The translations under genes were made by a program, and so were the position numbers. This document shows, in pieces, positions 25,301-35,315 of a stretch of DNA of 64,000 nt. Source of the stretch: Echinococcus granulosus (lineage: Eukaryota; Platyhelminthes; Cestoda; Cyclophyllidea; Taeniidae); assembly GCF_000524195.1 (NCBI RefSeq), contig NW_020170388.1:1695262-1759261 (forward strand), read 5' to 3'. The notes below the pieces were generated by a model. It worked only from the letters and a program-made list of their open reading frames with translations, did not search any database and was not told the origin of the DNA. Numbering within the stretch: the first letter of the stretch is position 1; every line of letters starts with the position of its first letter.

Positions 25301-28300
25301 GGCGAATCGCCTTCGACCACAGGCAGGGTGGACTCGGAGGAGGGTGGCGAGAGTATGGCAACTGATGCAGGTGGGGTGATGGAGGCGACGCAAGAGACGG
25401 TCCGCCAGCTTCAGCATCAGGTGCGTTGTCTACGAGCTGAAAACGCTTTCCTACAACGCGCTGTCGATCGATGCTCTCTCGCCACCTCCGAGTCCGACAA
25501 GGCCTCCGTCGGTTCTGCATCAGCTCCTGGTGCCTTTTCACTCGTTGCTAATCCCCTTCGAATAAGTAGATTAATTAGAGGTATGATAGACGCTTGTTTC
25601 ATTTTTATGGCATCGGGAATAAAGTTTTTTCCTAATTGCGATTGCCGTTGTAATATAAAATGAATAAATGGACGAAACTGGAGCAGGTTGAGACATAATT
25701 TCTACTTTGTTGTAGAACTCTTTGCAGTAACCCCTGAAATTGGACAACACGCCGTCCCAGTCTTCCTAAGAATGAGCTACAAAGATATTCCTTCCCGACC
25801 AAGCGATGATGTACAGAACTTTCGACGCACAACTGCGCCCTCCAGCCCTAGTCAGCACTACCTATCATTGCCAGGGCAACAGGCGCAGCAAATGGGCTGC
25901 ACTTCTCCTAACATCAGCACACGATTGCTTTTGGAAGAGTCTAGAACTGACGATTTGTCACATCTTCATCTATTAGGAAGGGTTTGTCTCAATACGTCTG
26001 CATCTGATCTACTAGCCAAAGTGAAGAATCTTTTCCATGTGAGCCAAAATTAGACGATCTACTCAGAAGAGTTTAGGAGGCATGAGTGCTTTTTAAAATC
26101 TGACATCTACTTTAGACTTACCTACATTACCTCGACTCAGACGGCCAGATTGGTATTAGCGCAGACAGCATTTCATCTATTTGTGTCAAGATGACACCAC
26201 AATCAATGAATAGTGGACAACCTCCAAGGGAAGTTCAAATATCACCTCACAGCATCGACAACGGCGCGATGAGAATTGACCCAGCCTATGAAATATTGCG
26301 CATAGTGATCACACTGCATGAGAATGCGTATGCACTAGAGAAGCCAGTAGCACCGAGCTTGCTGAATCCCCTTGCGGTGTCCTCGATTGCATGGATCTCC
26401 CTTCTGTCTGCCCCGCTGCTAGGCAAAATGATCGAATCGCTATTGGCCAACAAGTGTGTCGTCATTTATGGGCCCAGGGGGTCGGGAAAACTTGAGTTCG
26501 GACGGATTCTAATTGACTCGATGGCAAATATGCAAGTGAAACTTAAATGATTTGAATTGTGATCAAGTTTTATGGCAAGAAATTAGTTTTTCTCCCCTTA
26601 TACTACTTTTTGTGACAGTAATAAAAAGTTTTGCAGAATGTGATTTTTAAAGATACGAAGTGCATATTTCACGTTCGGCAGATCGATTACCATTGCCCTT
26701 GCGCTTCTTGAACTGTAGGGATATTACTTTTACTTGTTTAAAATAAGTAGTATTTATTTTTTTGCTGTCGGCAGGTTCCCCGGCTTTTGGACGAATCAGC
26801 CGAATGCAGTTCACTACTACCTCCGCGCATCTTCCAACGCCATCAGTGAGCTGCGACAGGTTCTCCTTAATGCTCTCCTTTCTGTCGAGGGCCTCATTAT
26901 CCTTCGAATGCCCCCATCTCTTCTTCCTGATTTAGTAAACATAATGACAGAACTTGGGTTCAACACACACCCTCGCAAGTGAGTAATATACTTCGGCTCT
27001 TATTACAATGGACAAGTGGTGACTCTATGGTGTTTGCTTTGTGCTTTGATATTTTTGGCATTGGATTGCTTTTATAAAAGCGATCCAAAAGTGTGAGATA
27101 AAATCAGCGAATTTTTAGGATATCTAGCCATTGAGGCCCTGTAAGTTGATTTGCTTGAGGCAGCAGTTTATTCATTATTTTGAAAAGAAATAGGAGCTTG
27201 GTATCTTGGCAGCAAAAAGAAGGAGTCAATTCGACATTCTAGGCTAAGTTTGACAATATCTCCAATTCTCGATTATTCTTGGCATCTTATTTTATTATGA
27301 ATTATTGTTTTAATGTCTAGTCATTATTTTGGGCAAATTTATGCGCTGGAAATCGTAACATAACAGAACAATTTCAAACGTTATTCAAGACAGAGAATCA
27401 TGAACGCTGTGATTGCCCCTTTTCAGGATTCTCCTCTTGGCAATCACGGATACACTGATCTTTCCTGAGGAACCCACGAAACTTCGAAATTGTCCCGGGT
27501 ATGTGAAATAACGCGAGCTCTGTGAATAAGCTTAGAACCCATTCCCTACATCCTAAATAGTTACGCTCATTTATCTTTGAATTACATTGGGGAATTTTCG
27601 CTTACCCCAAGAATCAATAAACATTACCTATAGGCCTTAAAAAACTGAACAAACTGAATGAAAATGGCATTTTGAGGGGGCCATATTATGATGCTTATTA
27701 CTTATTCCATTCCAGAATATTTCCCTTCCTCGCTGACATTCAAAGCGCATCCATATACATGCGTCGCTGTCTACGGCAGCGCTTCTCCCAGTTCGCCTTC
27801 CAGTGTTTAGACGCCTCCAGCGTTTCCAACGCAGCCGAACTTGATACTCTCACTGAGGTTATTGAGTGGCTTCCAGAGTTCTGGCTTCGTTGCGTCACAG
27901 CTTCGGCATGGAACAATCTGACTGACGACTCTGCCTACTCATCAGCCTTTGTCCTCTCCCCCTTCCGTCTTCTGGCCTGTCCATTAACTCTTCAAGCCTC
28001 CTCCGTGTGGTTTCGTGAAGTCTGCGACTCCGAGGGAATCTTCCGCCGCATTGGTGAATCTAACGGAGATCTTATGCGATGGCTGGCCACTACGTGGCCT
28101 TGGCCTAACGAAAAGTTGCCTTTTGCGTTTGCTCCATTTGAGCGTTCAAGTGTCCCAGCTGATCCGATTATGAATTCTTCCGCCTCCTCTTCTGCCTCCA
28201 CCTCGATGATTATGTACGATTCTAGTGCTTCATTGCCAGCGCTGCTCTCCGCCACCGGCTCGGGTGGTAAAGTAATGGGAAGTGGGAGGTATGTGCGCAG

Positions 28301-28331
28301 AACCTCACCTTGTCCCATTCTGAGACGATGA
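12284..28331 (+). CDS. NAV: Neuron navigator (NAV/UNC-53/sickie) homologue, 3' part, 15 exons
   Basis: Navigators are large cytoskeleton-linked proteins that guide axon and cell-process outgrowth; their C-terminus is an AAA+-type domain. Exons: 12284-13310, 17225-17785, 20041-20090, 22505-22525, 22603-22677, 22946-23029, 23307-23460, 24246-24433, 24778-24890, 25264-25580, 25716-26038, 26116-26531, 26775-26978, 27427-27498, 27716-28331. Summed length is 4221, giving 1,406 codons and a stop with every phase matching. Diagnostic stretches are the coiled coil (KLRRELELAHQKVAALTCQL then VVQAFEQSLQSMNQRL), the basic block LRSSISRAFRRSKSRD, GPRGSGKLEF at the P-loop position, and WLPEFW / SPFRLLACPL / WLATTWPWP near the end. 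Human navigators are about 1,900-2,500 aa, so an N-terminal part (a calponin-homology domain in some members) is missing here and probably lies upstream. Family call is firm; exons 1-2 and the 26532-26774 intron are inferred. Confidence 0.9.
13311..17224 (+). other. NAV intron, 3.9 kb
   Basis: No convincing exon is seen. It contains the first copy of the dispersed repeat (14012-14374), a 12-bp CTGCAGCTGCAG palindrome at 16268-16279 and CT-rich stretches. An undetected small exon here cannot be excluded, because the join to 17225 depends on choosing the second of two tandem AGs (17219 or 17224). Confidence 0.55.
14012..14374 (+). repeat. Dispersed repeat, copy A
   Basis: Shares an ordered series of blocks with 19192-19540: a GTGAGTTTGGACCCTGT-like start, GCTTTGCCAACA, TATAGTATTTGAT, CCTTGACCTTAT, AGGAGGGAGTG, TTAGCCATGAAAATG, and a TTGTAGACAACC / TGATTTAATTAAG end. 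The copies are diverged but colinear. No intact ORF or clear terminal repeat was seen. It could be an old short retroelement; the class is unknown. Confidence 0.7.
17225..17785 (+). CDS. NAV: NAV exon 2: Ser/Pro/Thr-rich linker
   Basis: The frame starts RQFGTAASPSQISALRAKTL, which resembles the linker of other navigators, and continues with Pro/Ser-directed sequence (SPRSPRLSPRLSG) likely to be phosphorylated. The acceptor is TTTTCAGATCAG; use of the AG at 17224 matches the phase 1 exit of the previous exon, whereas the AG at 17219 would not. The donor is GTAAGC at 17786. The 111-codon ORF on the opposite strand is a shadow of this exon. Confidence 0.8.
19192..19540 (+). repeat. Dispersed repeat, copy B
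   Basis: Colinear with copy A and in the same orientation: GTGAACTTGGACTCTTGT start, ACTTTGCCGACA, TATACCATTTGATC, CCTGACCTTATA, AAGGAGGGACTG, TAGCTATGAAG, and a TCGTAGACAACTCC / TGATCTAATCGAG end. It lies in a NAV intron. Confidence 0.7.
19635..19654. repeat. Perfect 20-bp palindrome
   Basis: AATTATTTCTAGAAATAATT, centred on CTAG, inside a NAV intron. Confidence 0.85.
20041..20090 (+). CDS. NAV: NAV exon 3, 50 nt
   Basis: Flanked by TTTTCAG and GTAAGT. In phase 1 it reads AFGSHTSLSSSGSVMSP, a Ser-rich stretch of the kind that precedes the first coiled coil in navigators. It exits in phase 0. Confidence 0.85.
20091..22504 (+). other. NAV intron, 2.4 kb
   Basis: No sense exon recognised. 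The longest open frame is antisense (20199-20561, 120 codons); it resembles no known family and has no supporting splice or promoter signal, so I treat it as chance. Confidence 0.55.
22505..22525 (+). CDS. NAV: NAV exon 4, 21-nt microexon
   Basis: TTTATTCCCTAG precedes and GTGAGT follows. It adds seven residues, ASDSAFE, in phase 0-0, so it can be skipped without breaking the frame. Confidence 0.8.
22603..22677 (+). CDS. NAV: NAV exon 5: start of first coiled coil
   Basis: 25 codons, phase 0-0, KLRRELELAHQKVAALTCQL. This matches the heptad region of animal navigators (RRELxxxxxKVxxLTxQL) closely and is the clearest single identifier of the family. The intron before it is only 77 bp. Confidence 0.93.
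22946..23029 (+). CDS. NAV: NAV exon 6: first coiled coil
   Basis: 28 codons, phase 0-0. SVVQAFEQSLQSMNQRLHQL continues the heptads and matches the conserved AFEQSL element of navigators. Donor GTGGGC at 23030. Confidence 0.93.
23307..23460 (+). CDS. NAV: NAV exon 7: end of first coiled coil
   Basis: Opens with EREVQELRKIIDRFR, equivalent to the ELxELRKTIE segment of other navigators, then a polar linker. Acceptor TTTACGCAG, donor GTTAGT, exit phase 1. Confidence 0.9.
24246..24433 (+). CDS. NAV: NAV exon 8: Gly-rich linker
   Basis: Acceptor CTCTTTTGCCTCCCAG; the split codon gives Glu. It contains a five-Gly run and ends DRANKKAGW, the counterpart of the KKxW that precedes the LRSSF block in other animals. 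The donor is weak (GTTCGT at 24434) and is followed by a T13 run at 24455-24467. Confidence 0.85.
24778..24890 (+). CDS. NAV: NAV exon 9: basic block
   Basis: Reads LRSSISRAFRRSKSRD at its start, a conserved basic element of navigators, then Ser/Pro/Gln linker. Acceptor CTCTGGTAG, donor GTAAAT, exit phase 2. Confidence 0.9.
25264..25580 (+). CDS. NAV: NAV exon 10: second coiled coil
   Basis: A Ser/Glu-rich start is followed by heptads (QETVRQLQHQVRCLRAENAF), matching the second coiled coil before the AAA+ region. Donor GTATGA at 25581; reading on past it soon reaches a stop at 25661. Confidence 0.88.
25716..26038 (+). CDS. NAV: NAV exon 11: region leading into AAA+ domain
   Basis: ELFAVTPEIGQHAVPVFLRM resembles the beta-strand-rich segment before the ATPase module; LLGRVCLNTSASDLLAKVKN aligns with the FLGCSKVSGKVDW region of vertebrate proteins. 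Acceptor TTTGTTGTAG, donor GTGAGC at 26039, exit phase 0. Confidence 0.85.
26116..26531 (+). CDS. NAV: NAV exon 12: P-loop-like region
   Basis: I chose the acceptor ending at 26115 because TYLHYLDSDGQIGISADSIS then matches navigators; the pyrimidine-better AG at 26140 would shift the frame. The P-loop position (26470-26493) reads GPRGSGKL, with Leu where Ser/Thr is normal. To keep frame with the next exon the donor must be the GC of GCAAGT at 26532, a GC-AG intron. The GT at 26536 would leave the next exon out of frame. Confidence 0.8.
26775..26978 (+). CDS. NAV: NAV exon 13: AAA+ core, degraded Walker B
   Basis: FPGFWTNQPNAVHYYL aligns with the navigator segment FNMHQQSxxDLQLYL. The Walker B position (26887-26913) reads EGLIILRMP, lacking the paired Asp found in vertebrate navigators (ILLDDL). 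Acceptor TCGGCAG, donor GTGAGT, phases 2-2. Confidence 0.82.
27427..27498 (+). CDS. NAV: NAV exon 14: sensor-1 region
   Basis: 24 codons, phase 2-2. ILLLAITDTL sits where other navigators have YIIGTTNQ, so the sensor-1 Asn appears replaced. Acceptor CCCCTTTTCAG, donor GTATGT. Confidence 0.82.
27716..28331 (+). CDS. NAV: NAV exon 15: AAA+ lid and C-terminus
   Basis: Conserved elements in order are YMRRCLRQRF, VIEWLPEFW, VLSPFRLLACPL, VWFREVCDSEG and DLMRWLATTWPWP, matching the C-terminal lid of navigators (VPKLW, GPCFFLSCP, WVRDTLPWP). A Ser-rich tail follows, ending PCPILRR and a TGA at 28329-28331. The antisense ORF here is a shadow. Confidence 0.92.
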
Positions 28332-28529
28332 TCGTGCTCTTCTATCATGAGCGTGATTTATTCTCCTTTTTTTGTGACCACTACGGTACATGTGCCTTAA
28401 TGTATTATTTATCATGAAGAATCATTTCCTATATTATAAGTCTGTCTTTTAGCAGGTACTTCCTACTCCTTCTTTTTTCCCCTCCTTGGCTTAGATTGTG
28501 GGTGGAAAATAATCGGAACTAGCAATTGT

Positions 28530-28535
28530 AATAAA
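28530..28535 (+). terminator. Putative NAV polyadenylation signal AATAAA
   Basis: First canonical AATAAA after the NAV stop, about 200 nt downstream, in AT-rich sequence. Confidence 0.55.
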
Positions 28536-30787
28536 TATCTACCAAACACTCATGTATATAACAGCGGCAACGAATGGGTAATTAACTAATGGTACATTCT
28601 AGAGGCTTGCATTTTCAACCCTTTAAACGTATTCACGGTGGATGGGGGACCTAATACTCTTCCTTAAGTAGCGATGGGATTGCCAGTCACCAACTCGCCA
28701 ATTGCCCGGAGCTAGTTGTATTAAGCATGCATAATAATCGGCGCAAGAACTGACAACTTATTTTAATCAAGTTGTTAGCATATAGTCGATTGTTTACTAA
28801 ATCAGGTAGACTAGTATTGCACTGACATTTCAGGGTGACTTAGAAAATTTTTAACAGGACTAATTCCTGACACAAGAATTTTCCTCTCCGTCAGGTCAAC
28901 CGATTTGCCTTCACCAGCAATAAACCTAAAATCTTGTTTTAATCCCAAAAAGCTTTTAATAAACAAAAGAAGTTAAACGAATCTCTTGTCTACGTAGTAG
29001 TTAAGTAGCCAGTTCTGTATTATAGGTTAGAATATTTTTCATTTGCTAAGATATCTGGTAGATTTAATCAGTTCCAAATTTTGCTCTACAAAAAAATTAA
29101 AGAAATTTACATCACGATTTTGGCTCGCGACTCAACTCAATTTCCAATGCTCAACTTCAAAGATAATGCTACCTTAGAAGCACCATTTCAGAAGATCTGA
29201 AAGAAACATTTTTAAAAAATTCATAGAAGTCTCTTTAGTCGTGAGGCAAGTTATTAAGAATGTAACGTGAACGACAACATAACCCTTCTGCCCTTGATGT
29301 GTTTTATATCACATGAAAAGAAAGTATGCATTTTGTATTTATTGACGAAGTTCCCAGAACCTGTAATTTTTAATTTTGTGATTTTATTCGCTACGTTGAC
29401 TTGAACTCGTAAGCACTAGTGTTTCTTTTTGGGGTCTGGCTAAATGACAACAATTAGTTATAAAGGAAATAATCCCATGTAATTGACTGCAGATATTAAA
29501 AAACATGCAAATTTTTCCTTTTTTTAATAACTGCAAAAAAGAATTTTCCAATTTTAAGAGGCCCTTTCCATGCATATAAAAGTGATTAAAAGGTGCGCCT
29601 GACAGACTGATGCTTACAAAAATGCACCTAGCTAAGACATCGTTGATGCTCCTAATGCACAGATCCCGCCTTCTGCAAGTCTAAAAGACAAGACTTTGCA
29701 TGGAGGTGACCAAAAAAGTTAATGAGATTTTTGCTATATTTCACTGCAATTACCTCCCAAATGGTTTGTTGGATGTCATTGTTCATATGGGTTGTTAAAC
29801 ACTAATATACATCAGTCCATCGGTGTAGGAATCTCTATTGTACCCTCTGTTGTTTCGCTTTTTATTTCTAGTTCTTTTACATAAGAACTTGGTTGAATCT
29901 GATGTTCGCGTTTCAAACCTGTCCACTTTGTTGAACCATACTTGGATTTCTTTTTAAAGTAAAATACCTTTGTGTTTAGATTTTCTGAGTACGCGACGGA
30001 GGGATGCAACATTCATAGACAAAGAGTGGTGACGGCTAACATGTCATGTTTAAGCGATTTGAGAAGCAGATCATACCCATACAGTATCAACTGGAAAGGT
30101 CAAATGGGTGTCATATGCTAAAAATAAACTTCAAAGACTATGAACTTGTTGTTTTTTACTTCTTATACCTATCTTCACCAATCAAGGAGAACTTCAGCTC
30201 CACAAGAGTGTAACAATTTTTGCCTGTAGATGCCGAAGTATCGGCCTTGAGCTTTTTCAGCGGTTCTGCTTAATACCGCATAGGATAACCAAGGAATTGC
30301 AGAAAATATCATCAAATATGAGATTTATTTATTAAACCAGCTTTTGATACAAACTATCATCCACTGCCGGTAAGATACGACCTAATGGCCTTCACTTTTA
30401 CAGGATGTTACATCTTTGAAGGTCAAGAAGGACAGCCCGATCCTCCGTTCCCACCTCACTAAGGTTTCCAACTGTTGTCCAATTTAAATGAAGGTAATGA
30501 TCTCGGAATAATGTAAGAGATGAGTGGGAAGCAGCAACTCTCCATCCTCCATCCTAAAATGTAGCAATAAGGGCTTCTCGTGGATAAGTTTTAAGGTGGT
30601 ATGAGGTTTTGCGTTGGCTTGTGAGGGTAGCGCTTTCCTTCTACCAATTCGCTAGTCTTAGTGGTTTCAACAATCGGGGATTTGCATGAATCAAGCGCAA
30701 ATGTCAAAAATAAATTCCCTCATACATCATTGACGTCTGCTCAGTCACCTTAGCTTGTCCATCTTGTGCGCTTCCCACCTGAAATAG

Positions 30788-30819
30788 GTGTATTTAAACA
30801 AATATTTATTTAAATACAC
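30788..30819. repeat. 11-bp perfect inverted repeat, 10-nt spacer
   Basis: GTGTATTTAAA (30788-30798) and TTTAAATACAC (30809-30819) are exact reverse complements around CAAATATTTA. Confidence 0.85.
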
Positions 30820-31526
30820 TAAGGAGCAGTTGTTTATTTCATAAGTTACATGAAGGCCTGTTCTAGGCACTTTTGCAACAATCTACTTTGAACCGACAAG
30901 TACAAAATTAACGTCTGTATCACTTCTGTGTTTCATCTCTGCACCTGACGACGTAAAACAATATTTTGAACAAACCTATGAGTCAAATGTCATTCTTGTC
31001 AAGCTTTTGGGCTTCTTGAGGCATGCTCGACATCGTAGTAGATAAAAGTAGAGTGGAATTATATAGTACTTACTAACTTGTGCAGGGTAGGGACGGCTAC
31101 TATTATGGCCTAAGCTGAAGCATAACTGTCTCGGTGGACACCGAACTTCACGCGCATTTTGACTATAGAATTAAACGGAATATTTAATCTCCAAAATTTA
31201 CTGAGTTAATGGAATAAATTAATAGTTTTGTTAACCATAGCTGGTTTGGAGAGCCTTCCGATCTCCATACACATGTAAAGGTTCATCTCTTTATGCTGTC
31301 ACGTCTCCCTCTTAAGAGTGCCTTTCAATTATATCTTGCTCTTTTAAAGTATGGATGAAAGTCACTAGTCTTTTCATGTTTGCCAGTCATGCAAGAAAAT
31401 GCGCTATCAAGATGATGAGGGACAGGAGGAGAGAGAGCGAGCCATCGCACTAGGGAGGCAATTAATGTTAGCCCACTTTGATATGGGTCCGCCGTTGAAA
31501 GGGAGTAAATAAAATTCCTGAAATTC

Positions 31527-31733
31527 GTGCGTGCAAACACTAATTATCCTACTGGTGTACTGCCGCCTCATCACACTGCCACTACCACTATCACTAGCAT
31601 TGCGACTCCAACCCCCACCCCTTTGAGCTATTCCAGCTCCTCGCTAAATCCCCAGCCACCCTCACCCTTGCATGTCGATTCAAGAGTGCGTGACATGACC
31701 ACGCGGATATGGCCGAGATTTCAGGGTATTTAA
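31527..31733 (+). other. Possible orphan exon, Thr/Pro/Ser-rich
   Basis: An open segment whose composition differs from its AT-rich surroundings. It encodes HHTATTTITSIATPTPTPLS and SSSSLNPQPPSPL. Such sequence is common in flatworm regulatory proteins. I see no strong acceptor or donor and no domain, so it may be chance or a remnant; it could also be an upstream exon of the POU6 gene. Confidence 0.25.
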
Positions 31734-34700
31734 AAAATGGTCGTCGTAAGGGTCAAAATTTGCAAACATGCGAACAAACGTGCAAGCATAAGACAAATCT
31801 ATTTTTTCCCTTCCTCAACTAGTAATTCAAATTACCTTTTCACGGTATGTGCACAGACTTGACGATGGAAGGAAGCCTCTATAAAAAAAGATGACTGTGG
31901 CGAATGAAGGATCTCAGAGTGAATGCCACACAACTTGTAGCAGATCGGTAATGTTGACCTTATATAATTGGAGGAAGCACTTTCATTCTTTAAAAGAAAT
32001 AATTACCTTTTGTCAATACTACTGACAACGGAGTAGTAGAGCCTACGGAGCCTAAAGACCAGTTATTCTTCTTTAATTTCTTCGTATTTGTGATGCAAAT
32101 ATTGATGTCAACTAATTTCCAAAATAGAATGACAAAAATTAAAGACTTGAATCCTTTACCTTTGTCAGTGTGACGACAGCCTAATGCATTTGTATCGTAT
32201 GGAGACAGGCTCTAAAGCTGACAACATGCCAAGTGGACGCCTCAAACCTCAGATTGCATGTCTCGAGGTGTCACTGGACAGCATTAGTGATGGCAGAATC
32301 AGATGACTAGCAAAGCAATGTCAGGAAAATTTGTTCTAAAATGTGCTTCGGGGGAGATTTTTCCCTTTAAATGAGTGTCCACTCACTCACAAAAGTGACT
32401 CACATGTTGCCCTTCCAAAGTGGTGAGAGGTTGAACAGTCGGCAAACCCCACCTTTCGCTTTAGTACTGGGATTTTGGGGCGGGACCTACCACAAAGTGA
32501 GGGCAATAAAACTTTCTAAGGCTGACTATATTCCAGCTGAGCTTTCAAGACTTCAGTGAGCCAGAAGAGGAGAGTGCATTACTCGTCTGCGAAGAATCTC
32601 CTTCCGTTTCAAATGGTCATATTTTATTTGGTAACTGCTTCAAAAAGGCTTTTTATTCAAAAACACTATCAAATACCTTATCAGAGGTGAAACTTTGGAA
32701 AAGATTAGGAAAAACATGTCTTGGTAAGACATTAAGATATTTTCCTTCCCCTTCCCCTCCTCCGCCTGAGACGATATCAGTCCAGACTACTGAAAAAAGC
32801 AGTGAAGGAAAAGAAGAAGCCCTGAATAATGCTGCCATCCAACGGCTGATCTGCCAAAAAGAGCTTATTTAAGCTTTGCTTTTATGAATAGGGAAGTAAT
32901 ACCTCTCAGAATCCCTTTAATTATGTTAAATGTTACCTCAAATAGAAGGAATACCTAATATTAATGGGCTGTAAAGGAAACTAAAACTGTAGTACTTCCA
33001 GCTCATCATGATTTGTGGGTAATTTGAGCTCAAAAAAGCAGTTTCCTTTACAAAGGCTCAGCCGACAGATAGCTTTTACCCTTCTGCAGGAGAATGTATG
33101 CTGGACAGGCCACAAATGGCAGAGGTGAGGGAAAATCGGAAGTCAGAGCTGAACCAGCGAAAAAAAAATGAAATCAGACTTCTGTCAATCGCTTAGCTGT
33201 ACTCCCTTCTGGTTGACACTGGCAAATCTACTGTATCACCATGGTGGTACCATCGGACCTAGTCAAGTGGTACAGCATCACCTCCCAAAACCAGATAGTT
33301 TTGCCACTTTGTCGTGCTTTTCCATCTAAAAAGGTGGAAATAAATTATCCATAAGCAGTTAGGAGGACTGATTAACCAAATCAAATTCAGCACCGTAAAA
33401 CTTTGAAGGAAATGAATGTGATCACAAGTGTCCGTGATCTTGTGGTGGATTTCTACAGCTAGATGAAATTTGATTTGTTTTTGCTCTTGACTCGAAGGAG
33501 TGAATTAGTCGCTTGTTTCTCAAAATCGAGAAAAAAATGATAAATTTTGGAGGGATTTTGCTAGCTTGCTGTCGAAAAGAATTTTCAAGCTATTAGCACT
33601 CCTACTTGATGGAATACACAATATTTTACTGGCCTCTGAATATATGAAGGATAATTCACGATCCTGGAGCCTTGCAACAGCATGTTCTCAAGTAGCTACC
33701 TTGAATGGTATACAATTGCTTAAGGTTAGCTAATTAATGCAATGGGGCTCTTTTTCCCCTTCTTTGTCTTGCATAACCGGCAACTGGACTGAGGACGCTG
33801 ACAATTATCGTAGGAGGAAATAATGCATAAGTTAATTCATAGATTTACTTAATTTTTTGAGGATGTATAAGTTGTTTCCCTTACCTATGAAGTTAGGGCA
33901 CCTCTGTCTTTCACATTATTGTTACGTGTATGACTTGCCAAATTGGTTAAAAATGGGATTCTAAAAACTGCGACTGCTGCGGTCTCCACAAAAGAGATTT
34001 TGCCTCCGACTGCCTCCGCAGCATGTCCTTTGCGCCATGCTAGTAGCCGCATAGCCCGCCTTAGCGTCATTAAGTAATTTGTTCTTTTATGCTAATTTTG
34101 GTAGTTATGACTTTGAGAAGGTCTCGTTGCAGTGACATCGGCAAGCAAACTTGCTGATTTTAATGGGTGAACAAAAACCTGACTTAATAGAAGAAGGACA
34201 TCTACTGTGGATGGGTATAGCCGGTGAGGATTTCTAACAGAATGGCCAAAACTGACGTCTTCCTTTGGCAATGATCCTAATCCCCCTTTAAAAAGGAGGC
34301 TATTTACAGCTAGAGCAACATCTCCTGCATACATGTAAAGCCTTTGATTAAGCAGAAATGAAAAACTTCCTCCACGTCTCCACTAGCTGAAAGGCAATTT
34401 AGATATAAGGGGCTTGGGGAAACAAATACTGACCATAGACCCCTTGTAAATGCTTTAAATAGCTCCTATTTAATGGTTTAGCTCTTTGACCAATTTATTT
34501 GCGACGAGCGATTGCGGTAACCAGCGCCCTCGTTGCAGAGCATCAACCAATCTTAGGCAGTAGAAGGTCTGTGCATTTCTCCCTTCCCAATACAGTTAGC
34601 GAATGGGAAAGACTCAGGATACAGTTTACTTGAAGTGATGCATCAGTGGACCTAATATAAAGTTTCTTGGGAGCGGTTTTTAAGCTTCCACTGTGCTGTG

Positions 34701-34891
34701 ATTGTTGAGGCTACAGAAATTGAGGGGTCGTATCACCCGTTTAGAAAATGAGAAAAAAGGAATAAAAGCAGCTCTTTCAACAAATATCTAGCCAATGAAT
34801 CTAAAAGTATGTATTTAGTGTTCCCAAGTGGTAGTCACTGTCTAGTTTTATTCAATTTACCCATTTTCCTGATCCCCTCCATAAAGAGGCA

Positions 34892-35125
34892 ATGTTAAGG
34901 AGTTTGAAAACCCTAACATGCATGATTAATTCAAAAGACTTGACTACCAAACTGACTTTGTGTGCTGAACAGGAGGAGGACGAGAGAAAGGGGCAAGAGG
35001 AGGAGGTATTGCGTGTTTTGTCGAACACGCGCGTGATTCTAGCAGAAAGCGGCGTTTCACTTCCCCCTCTTCCCCCTACACCCTCCTCTCCTTTGGTTTC
35101 CGCCACCCACCCCTGCCTTAACTAA
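34892..35125 (+). other. Short open frame upstream of POU6 promoter
   Basis: ATG-initiated 77-codon frame with a Glu/Arg-rich middle and a Pro/Ser end. The DNA is a purine-rich then pyrimidine-rich block (GAGGAGG..., CCCCCTCTTCC...) that would look open in several frames, and the opposite strand is open too. More likely promoter-proximal low-complexity DNA than a gene. Confidence 0.15.
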
Positions 35126-35269
35126 AGTCTGAACGATATTACCGCAAAATGCCGTGTGGCAGCGACTTTCCGACCATACCCTCTCACGAGCAAGTGTATA
35201 AATCACGAAAAGGGAGGAATGGGGGAGGAGGAGAGGTACTGTAAATTGCCTTCATCCTTAGAGGAGGAG

Positions 35270-35276
35270 TATATAA
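35270..35276 (+). promoter_or_regulatory. TATA box of POU6 gene
   Basis: TATATAA in GGAGTATATAAGCCC, about 155 nt before the start codon, placing a likely transcription start near 35300. Purine-rich GGAGG blocks lie just upstream. Confidence 0.65.
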
Positions 35277-35315
35277 GCCCAAATTGGGCGACAGAGTGAC
35301 ACGCGCAATCGGTAG

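Larger units (their letters stand above)
28540..34850. other. Intergenic stretch NAV to POU6
   Basis: About 6.3 kb, mostly AT-rich with nothing recognisable. It includes an 11-bp inverted repeat at 30788-30819 and a Thr/Pro/Ser-coding open segment at 31527-31733. Regulatory DNA of the POU6 gene may lie here, but no site can be named. Confidence 0.5.

Noticed and set aside
26775..26982. Apparent frameshift between NAV exons 12 and 13
   Set aside because: Explained without an error by a GC-AG donor at 26532.
27992..28348. 118-codon Glu-rich ORF on the - strand
   Set aside because: Shadow of the Ser-rich NAV C-terminus; the + strand frame has clear homology.
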